From positions 1 through 52,676 of the IMG/VR virus record IMGVR_UViG_3300009551_000057: a stretch of 52,676 nucleotides of DNA. One strand, given 5' to 3'. This document shows, piece by piece, positions 1 through 6,476 of the stretch. Within the stretch, counting starts at the first letter, position 1. Each line of letters starts with the position of its first letter. Below the pieces are notes generated by a model, which worked only from the letters and a program-made list of their open reading frames with translations, made no database searches and was not told the DNA's origin. The position numbers were made by a program, and so were the translations under genes. This DNA is from a virus.

Positions 1-192
1 CCCGAGCTGTCCTGCCCCCACCCGCCTAGTTAAACCGGGGTGCCGCCAGGAGCTAGCCAGACTGCGGCAGGCTGCGTTATGTGGCACAGCTAGCTGCAGC
101 ACCACGCCCGGCACGATGCGCACGTCCTGCCGCATCCTGCGCGATCGCGATCGGGTCGGGACCGGTACCCACCTGGGTATATTTACACCCCG

Positions 193-216
193 CCTCGCGA
201 TCGCGATCACGCGAGG
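193..216. repeat. Inverted repeat, 7-bp arms
   Basis: CCTCGCG at 193-199 pairs perfectly with CGCGAGG at 210-216 across a 10-base loop that itself contains GCGATC. It lies just right of the AT-rich island and could be a protein-binding site or hairpin. Confidence 0.5.
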
Positions 217-219
217 ACT

Positions 220-260
220 GTGTCTCGTGAGACACGCTCGGAACGTGTCTCCTGAGACAC
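220..260. promoter_or_regulatory. Two matching operator-like palindromes
   Basis: GTGTCTCGTGAGACAC at 220-235 and GTGTCTCCTGAGACAC at 245-260 have identical 7-base arms around a 2-base centre and are spaced 25 bases centre to centre. Two identical dyads at a fixed short spacing upstream of an early operon are typical of binding sites for a dimeric repressor or activator. The cognate protein is unknown; the HTH gene at the far right is one candidate, but its own upstream repeats are different. Confidence 0.6.
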
Positions 261-282
261 GATCCGCGATCTCGAAGCCCTC

Positions 283-336
283 GCGATCACGCGCGGGTGA
301 TCGCGATCGTGCGCACGCGATCACGCACGGGTGATC
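283..336. repeat. Iteron-like direct repeat pair
   Basis: A 20-base unit occurs at 283-302 and again at 317-336 with 19 of 20 bases identical (one G to A change) and a 34-base period. Each unit contains GCGATCAC and ends in GGGTGATC, and further GATC words fill the gap. Iterons near a replication origin or a tandem operator are both possible. Confidence 0.5.
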
Positions 337-471
337 ACGCACGTGATCGCACGCGCCCGGGCACAGTTTGCGCTCCTGCGCATGCGCGCGATCCCTCGGC
401 GGTGCGGTGGCACGCGACGTGTCGCGACGTGGCTAGCCACGGGATCGCGCGCGAGGCGGTTGGATCGGCTC

Positions 472-837
472 ATGCATTTGGATTTTCGCATGCCGACGAA
501 CCTCACCCCCTACGCTGCTCCCAACACCACGTACGCGGCCATGCCGCACATCGACTGCATCGGCGGTAACCGCCGCCCGCTCACGCTGGACGGCATCCGT
601 GCCGCCGCCGCGGCACTCGAGGTCCTGCCCGAGCCGCACCGCATCACGCGGCTGGCCGTCGAGCTCGACATGGCGATGACCATGGACCCCGCGGCCCAGC
701 GCCGCTACCAGGAGATCTACGGCCGTGCCTGGACGCCGGTCAGCCTCGAGGCTGACGAGCTACCGCCCGAGACGGTCGACGCCGAGTCCACTCGGGCCGG
801 CACCTCGGCATGCACCCCGAGTAGCAAGCGCCGCTAG
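472..837 (+). CDS. Hypothetical early protein
   Basis: First gene of the rightward early region, about 121 residues, not recognised. The start at 472 follows a GAGGCGG purine block; an ATG at 490 is an alternative. Longer upstream readings would run through the repeat-rich control region and are unlikely. The protein has a mixed helix-forming centre and a Ser/Thr/Lys/Arg-rich tail. It stands alone, followed by a nested hairpin and the leader of the next gene. Confidence 0.6.
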   Translation: MHLDFRMPTNLTPYAAPNTTYAAMPHIDCIGGNRRPLTLDGIRAAAAALEVLPEPHRITRLAVELDMAMTMDPAAQRRYQEIYGRAWTPVSLEADELPPETVDAESTRAGTSACTPSSKRR

Positions 838-854
838 CCCCACCCCACCCCAGA

Positions 855-956
855 GCCCGAGACTGCCGGAATACTCCGGTCCCCTCGGGCGTAGATCTTC
901 CGCGGGACGGGCCGAATCTATGCTCGTGACGCCCCACCAACCAGACAGGAGACCAG
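855..956 (+). promoter_or_regulatory. Hairpin leader E
   Basis: A nested stem-loop: GCCCGAG (855-861) pairs with CTCGGGC (884-890), and inside it CCGGA (866-870) pairs with TCCGG (875-879). It is followed from 909 by a segment starting GGGCCGAATCTATGCTCGT and ending in ACAGGAGACC before the ATG at 957. A near copy of that second half starts at 1801 in front of another gene. This is a structured 5' leader or processing signal; there is no T-run to make it an obvious terminator. Confidence 0.55.
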
Positions 957-1313
957 ATGACCCTCGCCACCGAAGCCACCAACGCCCTCGCCTGTGCCGA
1001 CACCGCCGCCGCTGCCTGGCTCGTCGGCCGCGCTGCCACCGTCGCCCCCTGGGCGGGGTCGCGCAAGTACTACCTCTGCGACCTCGTGCCCGTCGAGGTC
1101 CTGCGCTCGCGTCGTGTGCAGAGCGTGCTTGCCGCGCTGCACCGAGACGGGTTCGTGGTGCTGTCCCGAAACGACCTGTGCGGACCAGAAGATTACCAAC
1201 GCCGCCAGGACAGCGCGGTCCCGCTGGATCCGGGCGGGGACCTCGATGGGGCCATGGCCTGGCACTTTCTGGACCTCACCCGCCCCGGCCCGATGCAGTG
1301 GCAGGTGGGCTAG
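957..1313 (+). CDS. Hypothetical early protein
   Basis: 118 residues, not recognised. The start is well supported by ACAGGAGACC just upstream. An Ala-rich helical N-terminus is followed by a segment around residues 45-75 (KYYLCDLVP, then LAALHRDGFVVL) that could be a small winged-helix-like fold; that is only a guess. It stands alone between two hairpin leaders. Confidence 0.7.
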   Translation: MTLATEATNALACADTAAAAWLVGRAATVAPWAGSRKYYLCDLVPVEVLRSRRVQSVLAALHRDGFVVLSRNDLCGPEDYQRRQDSAVPLDPGGDLDGAMAWHFLDLTRPGPMQWQVG

Positions 1314-1411
1314 CACCCACCGGGCCGCGAGGCCCCCAGGGCGTCGAGCTCGTCTCGGCCCTCTGGGGACACCGCCGCCAGCGCAACCCCTACCAGACCA
1401 GGAGATCCCGT
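1304..1411 (+). promoter_or_regulatory. Hairpin leader with three stems
   Basis: Three successive stems lie in front of the gene at 1412: GGTGGG/CCCACC (1304-1309 with 1316-1321), GGGCC-GCGA-GGCCC (1322-1335), and CCCAGGG pairing with CCCTCTGGG (1335-1341 with 1359-1367, one bulge). The third encloses GTCGAGC, a word seen in other leaders. ACCAGGAGA is the ribosome site. Overlap with the end of the preceding gene is slight. Confidence 0.5.
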
Positions 1412-1726
1412 ATGCCCACGCTGCTCACCGTCACGTCACCCTACCGTGCTCCCCGCGTTCTCCGCGACGCGGGTAGCCTGGCCCATAACATCCGCGTCGA
1501 GGACCCCTTCCAGCACCCCGGTTGCGCCCGCACCGCCGCCGAGGTGGCGCGCGAGCTGGCCACCGTCGAGCATGGGCGGTTGCTCGCGAGGATCCGCCGC
1601 TGGGTCGCTACGCACTCCCCCGGCGACGACGCGATCGTGACCGAGCGCGGCGTGGAGTGGTACGACGGCTACGAACGGCACTGCGTGAGCACGTTCGAGG
1701 AAGCCCGCGACGCGCTGGGGTACTAG
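1412..1726 (+). CDS. Hypothetical early protein
   Basis: 104 residues, not recognised. The start follows CCAGACCAGGAGATCCCGT, a clear ribosome site shared in style with the neighbouring early genes. The C-terminal half (ARIRRWVATHSPGDDAIVTE, then WYDGYERHCVSTFEEARDAL) looks like a compact alpha/beta domain. It is a single-gene unit flanked by structured leaders. Confidence 0.7.
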   Translation: MPTLLTVTSPYRAPRVLRDAGSLAHNIRVEDPFQHPGCARTAAEVARELATVEHGRLLARIRRWVATHSPGDDAIVTERGVEWYDGYERHCVSTFEEARDALGY

Positions 1727-1732
1727 CCCCAC

Positions 1733-1844
1733 GCCACCCAAGGAGGTGGCGCCCGTCGAGCATCGAGCCATCTCGGTGCTGGCCGGACCCTGCATCCCCC
1801 GGGCCGAATCTGTGCTCGTTGACCCCTACCAGACAGGAGACCCC
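1733..1844 (+). promoter_or_regulatory. Hairpin leader A
   Basis: GCCACC/GGTGGC (1733-1738 with 1745-1750) is followed by GCCCGTCG, then a 9-bp stem (1759-1767 with 1772-1780, loop CCAT, one G-U pair), then GGCCGGACCC. The last part (from 1801) repeats the distal half of leader E. The flanks GCCCGTCG and GGCCGGAC recur in leaders B and C around stems of quite different sequence. Confidence 0.65.
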
Positions 1845-2180
1845 ATGCCGCCCGTCCACACAACGCACCGCGCCGTCATACGGCAAGTGGTGCTCAACAT
1901 CTCGCTGACCCTGGAGGGCCAGGAGCTGCTTGCCGCCGCCGTCGCGCTCGGTGCCGCCAAGAGCCCCCGGGGCCTGGTCATGTGGTGCAACGCCTACCAG
2001 AGCGACAATCGCAAGCCCGCCGCGATGCGGGCCGCCGCCGTTGAGCTGGGCAAGCTCGTCGTCGAGACGATCCTCGCCGGTGCCGAGTGGGACCACGACC
2101 ACGAGCGCGGCACATGCTCGATCTGCCAGACCCTGGCCGGTCACCCGCCGGAGTTCCTCCGGGGCGACGTGGAGCCCTAA
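1845..2180 (+). CDS. Hypothetical early protein
   Basis: 111 residues, not recognised. The start is set by AGACAGGAGACCCC directly upstream. Mostly helical; a CSIC pair and DHDHERG near the C-terminus (residues about 83-95) could bind a metal. Stands alone after leader A; the next gene starts 64 bases on. Confidence 0.7.
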   Translation: MPPVHTTHRAVIRQVVLNISLTLEGQELLAAAVALGAAKSPRGLVMWCNAYQSDNRKPAAMRAAAVELGKLVVETILAGAEWDHDHERGTCSICQTLAGHPPEFLRGDVEP

Positions 2181-2219
2181 TACTTCATCGCCGATTAAAT
2201 ACTCGCTCAACCCTACCAG

Positions 2220-2240
2220 CCCTACCAGCCCTACCAGGAG
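2220..2240 (+). repeat. Triple CCCTACCAG repeat at ribosome site
   Basis: Three tandem 9-base CCCTACCAG units run into GGAGAACC in front of the ATG at 2245. The same CCTACCAG word precedes the ribosome sites of the genes at 1412 and 1845, so it is a shared early-leader element amplified here. Confidence 0.5.
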
Positions 2241-2244
2241 AACC

Positions 2245-2535
2245 ATGCGTCACCTCGTCGGAATCTTGCTCTCGCTGTCCTGTCTCGTCATACCCGGACC
2301 ATCTTCGGCCGATCCCGCTTCCGCCCACAAGCCCGACGGCCACCGCCGCGCGCTGATCACCCGCGCCCAGCTGGCCGCGCTCGCGGCCGAGACCAAGGCG
2401 GTCAAGGCCGAGAAATCGGCCGCCCGAGCCCGAAGCAAAGCGGACAAGGCGATCGCCTACCTCCACTGCGTCGAAGACCAGGACGTCTCCCTCGACGATG
2501 GCAGCGTCGTCGAGAACTGCACGGGGGCGGAGTAA
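2245..2535 (+). CDS. Small exported coiled-coil protein
   Basis: 96 residues. Residues 1-23 form a signal peptide (MRHLVGILLSLSCLVIPG, then SSADP), so the product is probably exported. Residues about 40-75 are an Ala/Lys-rich heptad-like helix (AALAAETKAVKAEKSAARAR). Two Cys in the tail could form a disulfide. It shares the A of TAATG with the next gene. Function unknown; a periplasmic early protein is unusual and might act on the envelope or in superinfection exclusion (inference). Confidence 0.7.
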   Translation: MRHLVGILLSLSCLVIPGPSSADPASAHKPDGHRRALITRAQLAALAAETKAVKAEKSAARARSKADKAIAYLHCVEDQDVSLDDGSVVENCTGAE

Positions 2536-2999
2536 TGGCGGCGGTCGCCGAACTCGTCCGCATCGCGTGCGACATCGCCAGCGGATCCTCGCGCGATGAT
2601 CATGCGACGGCGATCAGCACGGCCGCCAGCTGGCGCCGGTGCAACGCCCGGGGCAACGGCCTGGAGGCGTACCGTCGGGCCCTGTCGCCTGGCACCAGCT
2701 GGCGCTTCGTGACCAGCGAGCGACTGCCCCGAGGCACGTACCGCGCCTCGGACCGCAACATCACGCTCCGCGGCCCGGTGTATCCGGGCGACCTCGTGGC
2801 CGACTTCGACCGCCGCCTCAGCGGCGGAGCGTCGGATGGCGCGGCGCAGCACGACGGGCAGATCGGCCTCGTCATCTCCGCGGGCGCCGACGGCGCGGAG
2901 ATCGTCTGGATGACATCGGCGAGGCAGAAGGACGGCACGGTCCGCGTGATCCTGCCGACCGGCGCCCACCTCACCGTGGCCGGACCGGAGTGGCGATGA
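2535..2999 (+). CDS. Hypothetical protein
   Basis: 154 residues, not recognised, translationally coupled to both neighbours (TAATG before, ATGA after). The N-terminal half is helical and basic. The C-terminal half alternates short strands (GQIGLVISAGADGAEIVWM, then GTVRVILPTGAHLTV) and looks like a small beta-barrel. Confidence 0.7.
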   Translation: MAAVAELVRIACDIASGSSRDDHATAISTAASWRRCNARGNGLEAYRRALSPGTSWRFVTSERLPRGTYRASDRNITLRGPVYPGDLVADFDRRLSGGASDGAAQHDGQIGLVISAGADGAEIVWMTSARQKDGTVRVILPTGAHLTVAGPEWR

Positions 3000-3250
3000 T
3001 GGGCGGGGCTCGGCAGTGTGAGTGTGAGTGCGGCGCGTGGAGCGGAGAGCGATGTGCGTACGTCGGCCCCGCCGCTGACATGTGCACGGTCGAGTTCATG
3101 CTCGCGCACCTCCGGGCCTCGCACGAGGCCGCGGGGAACCGCGGCGTCTACCCGCGCAACGGCGCGGTCCGCATCCGCGTCTCCGCGCAGTGCGTCGAGC
3201 GGATGCTCGACGACGATGGGGAATGGGTTACGGTGGAGTTAGCTGTCTGA
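2996..3250 (+). CDS. Small Cys-rich protein, possible zinc finger
   Basis: 84 residues; the start overlaps the previous stop in ATGA (an ATG three bases on is an alternative). The N-terminus has CECECGAWSGERC and a further Cys at about residue 29, followed by FMLAHLRASHEAAG, where the His residues could complete a zinc site. The C-terminus is a short beta segment. One of several early mini-proteins with Cys pairs. Function unknown. Confidence 0.65.
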   Translation: MMGGARQCECECGAWSGERCAYVGPAADMCTVEFMLAHLRASHEAAGNRGVYPRNGAVRIRVSAQCVERMLDDDGEWVTVELAV

Positions 3251-3253
3251 TCC

Positions 3254-3358
3254 GGCGCGCCTCGCGCGCCTCTGCTCCGGGCCTCGCGCCCGGCCCCATT
3301 GGGCGCCACATCGGCGCCACAACATCACAGCCCGCTCGAGCGGGCGGAAGGATCTGCC
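3254..3358 (+). promoter_or_regulatory. Hairpin leader G, four stems
   Basis: Four perfect stem-loops occur in 92 bases: GGCGCGC-CTC-GCGCGCC (3254-3270), CCGGGC-CTCGC-GCCCGG (3277-3293), GGCGCC-ACATC-GGCGCC (3302-3318) and GCCCGC-TCGA-GCGGGC (3330-3345). GGAAGGATC is the ribosome site. The second stem contains the same GGGCCTCGCGCCC as leader C. Confidence 0.6.
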
Positions 3359-3703
3359 ATGACCACGACGACCATGACCACGATCGCGACCTACCAGACC
3401 GGCCCTCGCGCGGGCCAACAGCTCGCCGCGGCGCGCGCCGCGAACCGCCGCGAGTGTCTGATCGGCGAGCTCGCCGATCGCCACGCCGAAAGTGATGGCG
3501 ACATCCAGGAGCTGCGTTGCCGCGATGAGGGGCACCGGGGGTGCCGGTGCGCCGACCGCGTCGAGGATGAAACGCGCTCGTGGGCCTGGCACGTGTTCGG
3601 CCGTCTGCCAGTCGAGCGGCTCGAGGCGGAGCTGTGGGCGCCGCTGCGCCGCGAGCCCGACCCCCGGATTCCGGTGGTCGCCTCCAACCCGGAGTGGCGT
3701 TGA
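3359..3703 (+). CDS. Hypothetical protein
   Basis: 114 residues, not recognised. Starts after GGAAGGATCTGCC. Thr-rich N-terminus, then a helical Arg/Ala-rich segment and a Cys/Arg patch (LRCRDEGHRGCRCADRVEDE, residues about 52-71) that could chelate metal. Coupled by TGATG to the next gene. Confidence 0.7.
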   Translation: MTTTTMTTIATYQTGPRAGQQLAAARAANRRECLIGELADRHAESDGDIQELRCRDEGHRGCRCADRVEDETRSWAWHVFGRLPVERLEAELWAPLRREPDPRIPVVASNPEWR

Positions 3704-3900
3704 TGCTGGCCACCCTCGTCATCCTCCTGGGCATCCACGTGCCCACCGAGCCTGAGGGGCCCGGCGAGCTGCACGGCTACATGCACGAGATGTGCAGCTT
3801 CCTCGTGTACTCGATGGTCGCGCCGCCCCCGTGGCCGGAGTTCGAGGATCCGCCGATTGGCGTGGCCCTGTCCGGTCTCTTCTGCGAGGAGTCCTGGTGA
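3703..3900 (+). CDS. Small membrane or exported protein
   Basis: 65 residues. Begins with a hydrophobic stretch (MLATLVILLGIHV) and has a second apolar segment at residues about 33-43 (FLVYSMVAPPPW). Shares single-base TGATG overlaps with both neighbours. Unknown function, probably envelope-associated. Confidence 0.6.
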   Translation: MLATLVILLGIHVPTEPEGPGELHGYMHEMCSFLVYSMVAPPPWPEFEDPPIGVALSGLFCEESW

Positions 3901-4133
3901 TGTCGGACGAATTCAGCGAATTCAGCGGCTACCATGACTGCCCCTGCCGTGATTGCTTCGAGATCGCCATCGGCTGCCACATCGACGAGGACGGCGAGCA
4001 GCACGACGAGATCCCGGGGCTGTGCCACGAATGCCAGGAAGCGGGCTGCTCGCTCGACGGCGACGAGGACTGTCAGGTTGAGTACGACGAACCCGAGGTT
4101 GAGTCCGAGGACGACGAACCCGAGGAGCGGTAG
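3900..4133 (+). CDS. Small acidic Cys-rich protein
   Basis: 77 residues, very acidic tail (EVESEDDEPEER). Cys pattern CPCRDC near residue 13 and CHECQEAGC near residue 41 suggests one treble-clef or zinc-ribbon site. Coupled to the upstream gene by TGATG. DNA-mimic or adaptor roles are imaginable from charge and size, but nothing specific can be claimed. Confidence 0.65.
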   Translation: MSDEFSEFSGYHDCPCRDCFEIAIGCHIDEDGEQHDEIPGLCHECQEAGCSLDGDEDCQVEYDEPEVESEDDEPEER

Positions 4134-4139
4134 CACACA

Positions 4140-4239
4140 GGGCCGTGGTGCCCACCGAGTTCGCCGCGCGGCAGTGAATTCGGTAGACCTCACGGAATTC
4201 GATTTATCAGTCGGGCGTTCGATCGCCCAGGAGGTACGC
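4140..4239 (+). promoter_or_regulatory. Hairpin leader H
   Basis: GGGC-CGTGGT-GCCC (4140-4153) abuts a 9-bp stem ACCGAGTTC/GAATTCGGT (4154-4162 with 4176-4184, one G-U) whose loop holds GCCGCGCGGC. A third stem GGGCG-TTCGAT-CGCCC lies just before the ribosome site AGGAGG. This is the same order (short GGGC/GCCC stem, then a longer stem, then the ribosome site) as leaders B, C and D. Confidence 0.6.
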
Positions 4240-4602
4240 ATGTCGAGTCTCGCTCTCCAGTCTCTCGCCGACTACATCACCCCCATGTCCCTGCTCGCCA
4301 CCGCGCGGTCGCAGGGCATCACAGCGTTGGGTCTCAAGCCGTCCCCCGGCTGGCCCTGCAAGATCTTGCTCTCGTCGCTCGTCGCGCCGGTGTTGCACAT
4401 GCGATCGACGCAGCGCCGCTTGCTGCAGCTCCTGCGCAGCGGCGGCATCGCGCTCACCCGCATCGACGAGGGCTCCTGTCCGGGCCTCATTCCGGGCGCG
4501 CGCCGAGCGGCGTGGTTGGCGTCGCGGTTCCGCTACGACGGCATCGTGTGGGACTCGATCGCATGGGATGGTGCCCTCCTGTCCGGCGGGAGCGTCTGGT
4601 GA
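4240..4602 (+). CDS. Hypothetical protein
   Basis: 120 residues, not recognised. Strong AGGAGG ribosome site. Helical N-terminal half, then a domain containing LLRSGGIALTRIDEGSCPGL and WLASRFRYDGIVWDSIAWDG. First gene of a three-gene coupled cluster (GTGA overlaps). Confidence 0.7.
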   Translation: MSSLALQSLADYITPMSLLATARSQGITALGLKPSPGWPCKILLSSLVAPVLHMRSTQRRLLQLLRSGGIALTRIDEGSCPGLIPGARRAAWLASRFRYDGIVWDSIAWDGALLSGGSVW

Positions 4603-4769
4603 GCCACGCCGTCATCCTCCTGATCGACCAGTTCCGGGCGCGCCACACCGCGCTGCGCCTGCAGGCCGATGTGATGCTGACCCGCACTCGCCACGATGTG
4701 CGGCGGAACGCTGAGACGCTCACCGCGGCCGATCTGGCGTGGTTCCGCCGCCCGGTGGGTGCGCCGTGA
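4599..4769 (+). CDS. Hypothetical small helical protein
   Basis: 56 residues beginning with GTG that overlaps the preceding TGA. Predicted to be one or two long amphipathic helices (LLIDQFRARHTALRLQADVM). Coupled by GTGA to the next gene. No recognisable family. Confidence 0.6.
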   Translation: MSHAVILLIDQFRARHTALRLQADVMLTRTRHDVRRNAETLTAADLAWFRRPVGAP

Positions 4770-5065
4770 CCACCGCGTTGCGCGTATCCCGTCTCGCGGC
4801 GCGCATCAAGACGGCAACCGAGGCAAGTGATATGCTCGTGCAAGGGCAGGCCGCGATGGTCGAGGCCATGCGCGCGCTTTTCAAGGCGCGTGTGACGCGC
4901 TGCAGCCGCTCATGCAGGGGCTGGTTCGTCGACGTCGATGTGGGCCCAACGCGGTGCGACGAGTGCGCGATCACCAACGGCTACGATCACATCGTGGCCG
5001 ACCGCGACGTCGCGCTCTTGCCCGAGGCCGATATAGCCTGGCGCAAAATCCAGGAACAATCCTGA
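4766..5065 (+). CDS. Cys4 mini-protein, copy 1
   Basis: 99 residues, GTG start inside the previous stop. N-terminal helix, then RCSRSCRGW and CDEC (residues about 48-73) forming a probable CxxxC/CxxC metal site, and a C-terminal ALLPEA helix. The gene at 11150 encodes a clear paralogue with RCSPTCRGW, CDPC and the same ALPEA end. The Cys spacing suggests a zinc-binding adaptor; function unknown. Confidence 0.7.
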   Translation: MTTALRVSRLAARIKTATEASDMLVQGQAAMVEAMRALFKARVTRCSRSCRGWFVDVDVGPTRCDECAITNGYDHIVADRDVALLPEADIAWRKIQEQS

Positions 5066-5071
5066 CCGCGA

Positions 5072-5144
5072 GGGCGTTGTGCCCGTCGATCCGACGAAGA
5101 AATTCGTCGGTTGGCCGGACCCAATACCAAGGAGACGCACGCCA
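5072..5144 (+). promoter_or_regulatory. Hairpin leader B
   Basis: GGGC-GTTGT-GCCC (5072-5084), then GTCGAT, then a perfect 8-bp stem CCGACGAA/TTCGTCGG (5091-5098 with 5103-5110) closed by a GAAA tetraloop, then TTGGCCGGACCCAA and the ribosome site AAGGAG. GAAA is a GNRA loop, a hallmark of selected RNA structure. Confidence 0.7.
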
Positions 5145-5960
5145 ATGTTCGAGGCACGCACCAATCACGAATCCTGTCCTGTCCGCATCATGTACACCGA
5201 GGTCCTCACCGGTAGCGTGATCCACGCCAGCGAGCTGGACACCCGCCTGTGGGGCCTGCGTCCGGTGCGAGCGCTGGCCGTCATCCGGTGCACCGAGTTC
5301 AGTGCCTGCTCAGGGACGACCGTGGAGCGAAGCAACTATCGGGTCATCCTCGGCGACTGCTGCGAGGGCGCGCACAGGCCGGGTCTGGTGCAGATCTGCG
5401 GCTCGCACGGCTACCAGGCCCTGGCGTACGACGCCACGCTTGGCCCGGTTCCGGCCGATGAAGAGCTTCGAGAGTGGCTGGAATTCGTCGCCCGGTATCC
5501 GATCATCGACGACGACGACCACAACGAGTTGGAATCGTATCTCGAGTACGAGGCGTGGGACGACCACGGCCAACATGACTTCGAGCGCGCGATGATTGCA
5601 CTCATGGATGCGGACATCGACATGGAACACGAACACGAGGCCCCGGATCTCGACGGGAAATCCGCGATCCATATGACCCCAGCGGACTCTGCGGAATCCG
5701 GGACATGGGCGCAGCTTTGGCGCGATCTGTGGTTGGTCGGCGCCCACGAGTTCGGCATCAACGGCGGACCCGGATTCGCTATCGAAAGCGGCGGCTCGGT
5801 CAATTTCTACGTCGAAGAATGGATCCGCGCCGCCCGGGCTATGCACTCGGCCGTAAATGCGGCCGGATACACTCGCGCGGGTCAGCGGGTGCACCGGATC
5901 AAGCTGTACGGGAAGATCCTCGAAATCGCCGAGGCCTGCCGAATCTCTGCGGGCAAGTAG
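5145..5960 (+). CDS. Conserved-looking phage protein, unknown function
   Basis: 271 residues. The start at 5145 follows CCAAGGAGACGCACGCCA; the frame stays open upstream through leader B, but that stretch is structured RNA. The N-terminal third has several Cys (CTEFSACSG, GDCCEGAH, QICGSHG), then an acidic middle (IIDDDDHNELESYLEYEAWD) and a C-terminal helical domain. I have a faint impression of similar proteins in actinobacterial phages but cannot name a family. Confidence 0.75.
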   Translation: MFEARTNHESCPVRIMYTEVLTGSVIHASELDTRLWGLRPVRALAVIRCTEFSACSGTTVERSNYRVILGDCCEGAHRPGLVQICGSHGYQALAYDATLGPVPADEELREWLEFVARYPIIDDDDHNELESYLEYEAWDDHGQHDFERAMIALMDADIDMEHEHEAPDLDGKSAIHMTPADSAESGTWAQLWRDLWLVGAHEFGINGGPGFAIESGGSVNFYVEEWIRAARAMHSAVNAAGYTRAGQRVHRIKLYGKILEIAEACRISAGK

Positions 5961-5976
5961 ATATCCACCCATCCAG

Positions 5977-6055
5977 GGGCCTCGCGCCCGTCGAGCCGCC
6001 ATCTCCCATGGCGGCTGGCCGGACGCAACGTCCAAAGAAAGACAGGATTATTCAA
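5977..6055 (+). promoter_or_regulatory. Hairpin leader C
   Basis: GGGC-CTCGC-GCCC (5977-5989), then GTCG, then a perfect 9-bp stem AGCCGCCAT/ATGGCGGCT (5994-6002 with 6008-6016, loop CTCCC), then GGCCGGACGCAACG and GACAGGATTATTCAA before the ATG. Stem sequence differs completely from leaders B and D while the flanks are kept. Confidence 0.7.
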
Positions 6056-6376
6056 ATGTCAGAAAACCACGACGACACGATCCCGCTAGATCCGACCAAG
6101 GTTCAGCTTCGCAAGGTCCCGCCGCCCGACCCAAAACAGGTCGCGGAACTCACCAAAGCGTTCAACAACGCAATCCGCGCCGCCGAGGCGTCTGGTGTGT
6201 GGCCGGCTGTCGTGCCGCAGTCCAGGGACGCGATGACCCGCGCGACCATCGAGTTCGTGGCCGCCGCCTTCGGGGGGGTGGGGTGGGAGATGAACATCTC
6301 ACCCGCGAACCTATCGGCGCGGGCGCTGATCTGGCACCCCGCCGCCGCGCGCGGCACGCTGAGGCCCGGAGAGTAG
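6056..6376 (+). CDS. Hypothetical protein
   Basis: 106 residues, not recognised. Preceded by leader C and a weaker AGGATT ribosome site. A Pro-rich N-terminus (KVPPPDPKQ) leads into a helical domain (LTKAFNNAIRAAEASGVW). Stands alone between two leaders. Confidence 0.7.
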   Translation: MSENHDDTIPLDPTKVQLRKVPPPDPKQVAELTKAFNNAIRAAEASGVWPAVVPQSRDAMTRATIEFVAAAFGGVGWEMNISPANLSARALIWHPAAARGTLRPGE

Positions 6377-6382
6377 GCACGA

Positions 6383-6455
6383 GGGCCTTGTGCCCGTCGA
6401 TCGCCAGAGACATCCTGTCTCTGGAGTCGCTGGACCCAAGGACAGGAGCACTGCG
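6383..6455 (+). promoter_or_regulatory. Hairpin leader D
   Basis: GGGC-CTTGT-GCCC (6383-6395), then GTCGAT, then a perfect 9-bp stem CCAGAGACA/TGTCTCTGG (6404-6412 with 6416-6424), then a CTGGACCCAAGGACAGGAG flank. Same order and flanks as B and C with a third unrelated stem sequence. Confidence 0.7.
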
Positions 6456-6476
6456 ATGGACAGGAGCACTGCGATG
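6441..6476 (+). repeat. Perfect 18-base duplication of ribosome site and start codon
   Basis: GACAGGAGCACTGCGATG occurs twice in direct succession (6441-6458 and 6459-6476). Each unit carries its own GGAG and ATG, and because 18 is a multiple of three both ATGs are in the same frame. Confidence 0.9.

Larger units (their letters stand above)
1..471. promoter_or_regulatory. Left non-coding control region
   Basis: No convincing gene lies here. The stretch is packed with GCGATC-type words, short palindromes and one AT-rich island (TATATT at 178-183) in otherwise very GC-rich DNA, which could be a -10 element although no good -35 precedes it. With the non-coding right end of the window it separates a leftward HTH gene from rightward early genes, the usual position of an immunity/early promoter region and sometimes of a replication origin. 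Individual palindromes and repeats are listed separately. Confidence 0.55.

Noticed and set aside
725-1411. Upstream extension of the gene at 1412 to a 333-codon frame
   Set aside because: It would overlap two well-supported genes and structured leaders, and the start at 1412 has its own ribosome site.
5977-6424. Leader hairpins as ordinary rho-independent terminators
   Set aside because: The stems are strong, but none is followed by a T-run on the plus strand, and ribosome sites follow closely.
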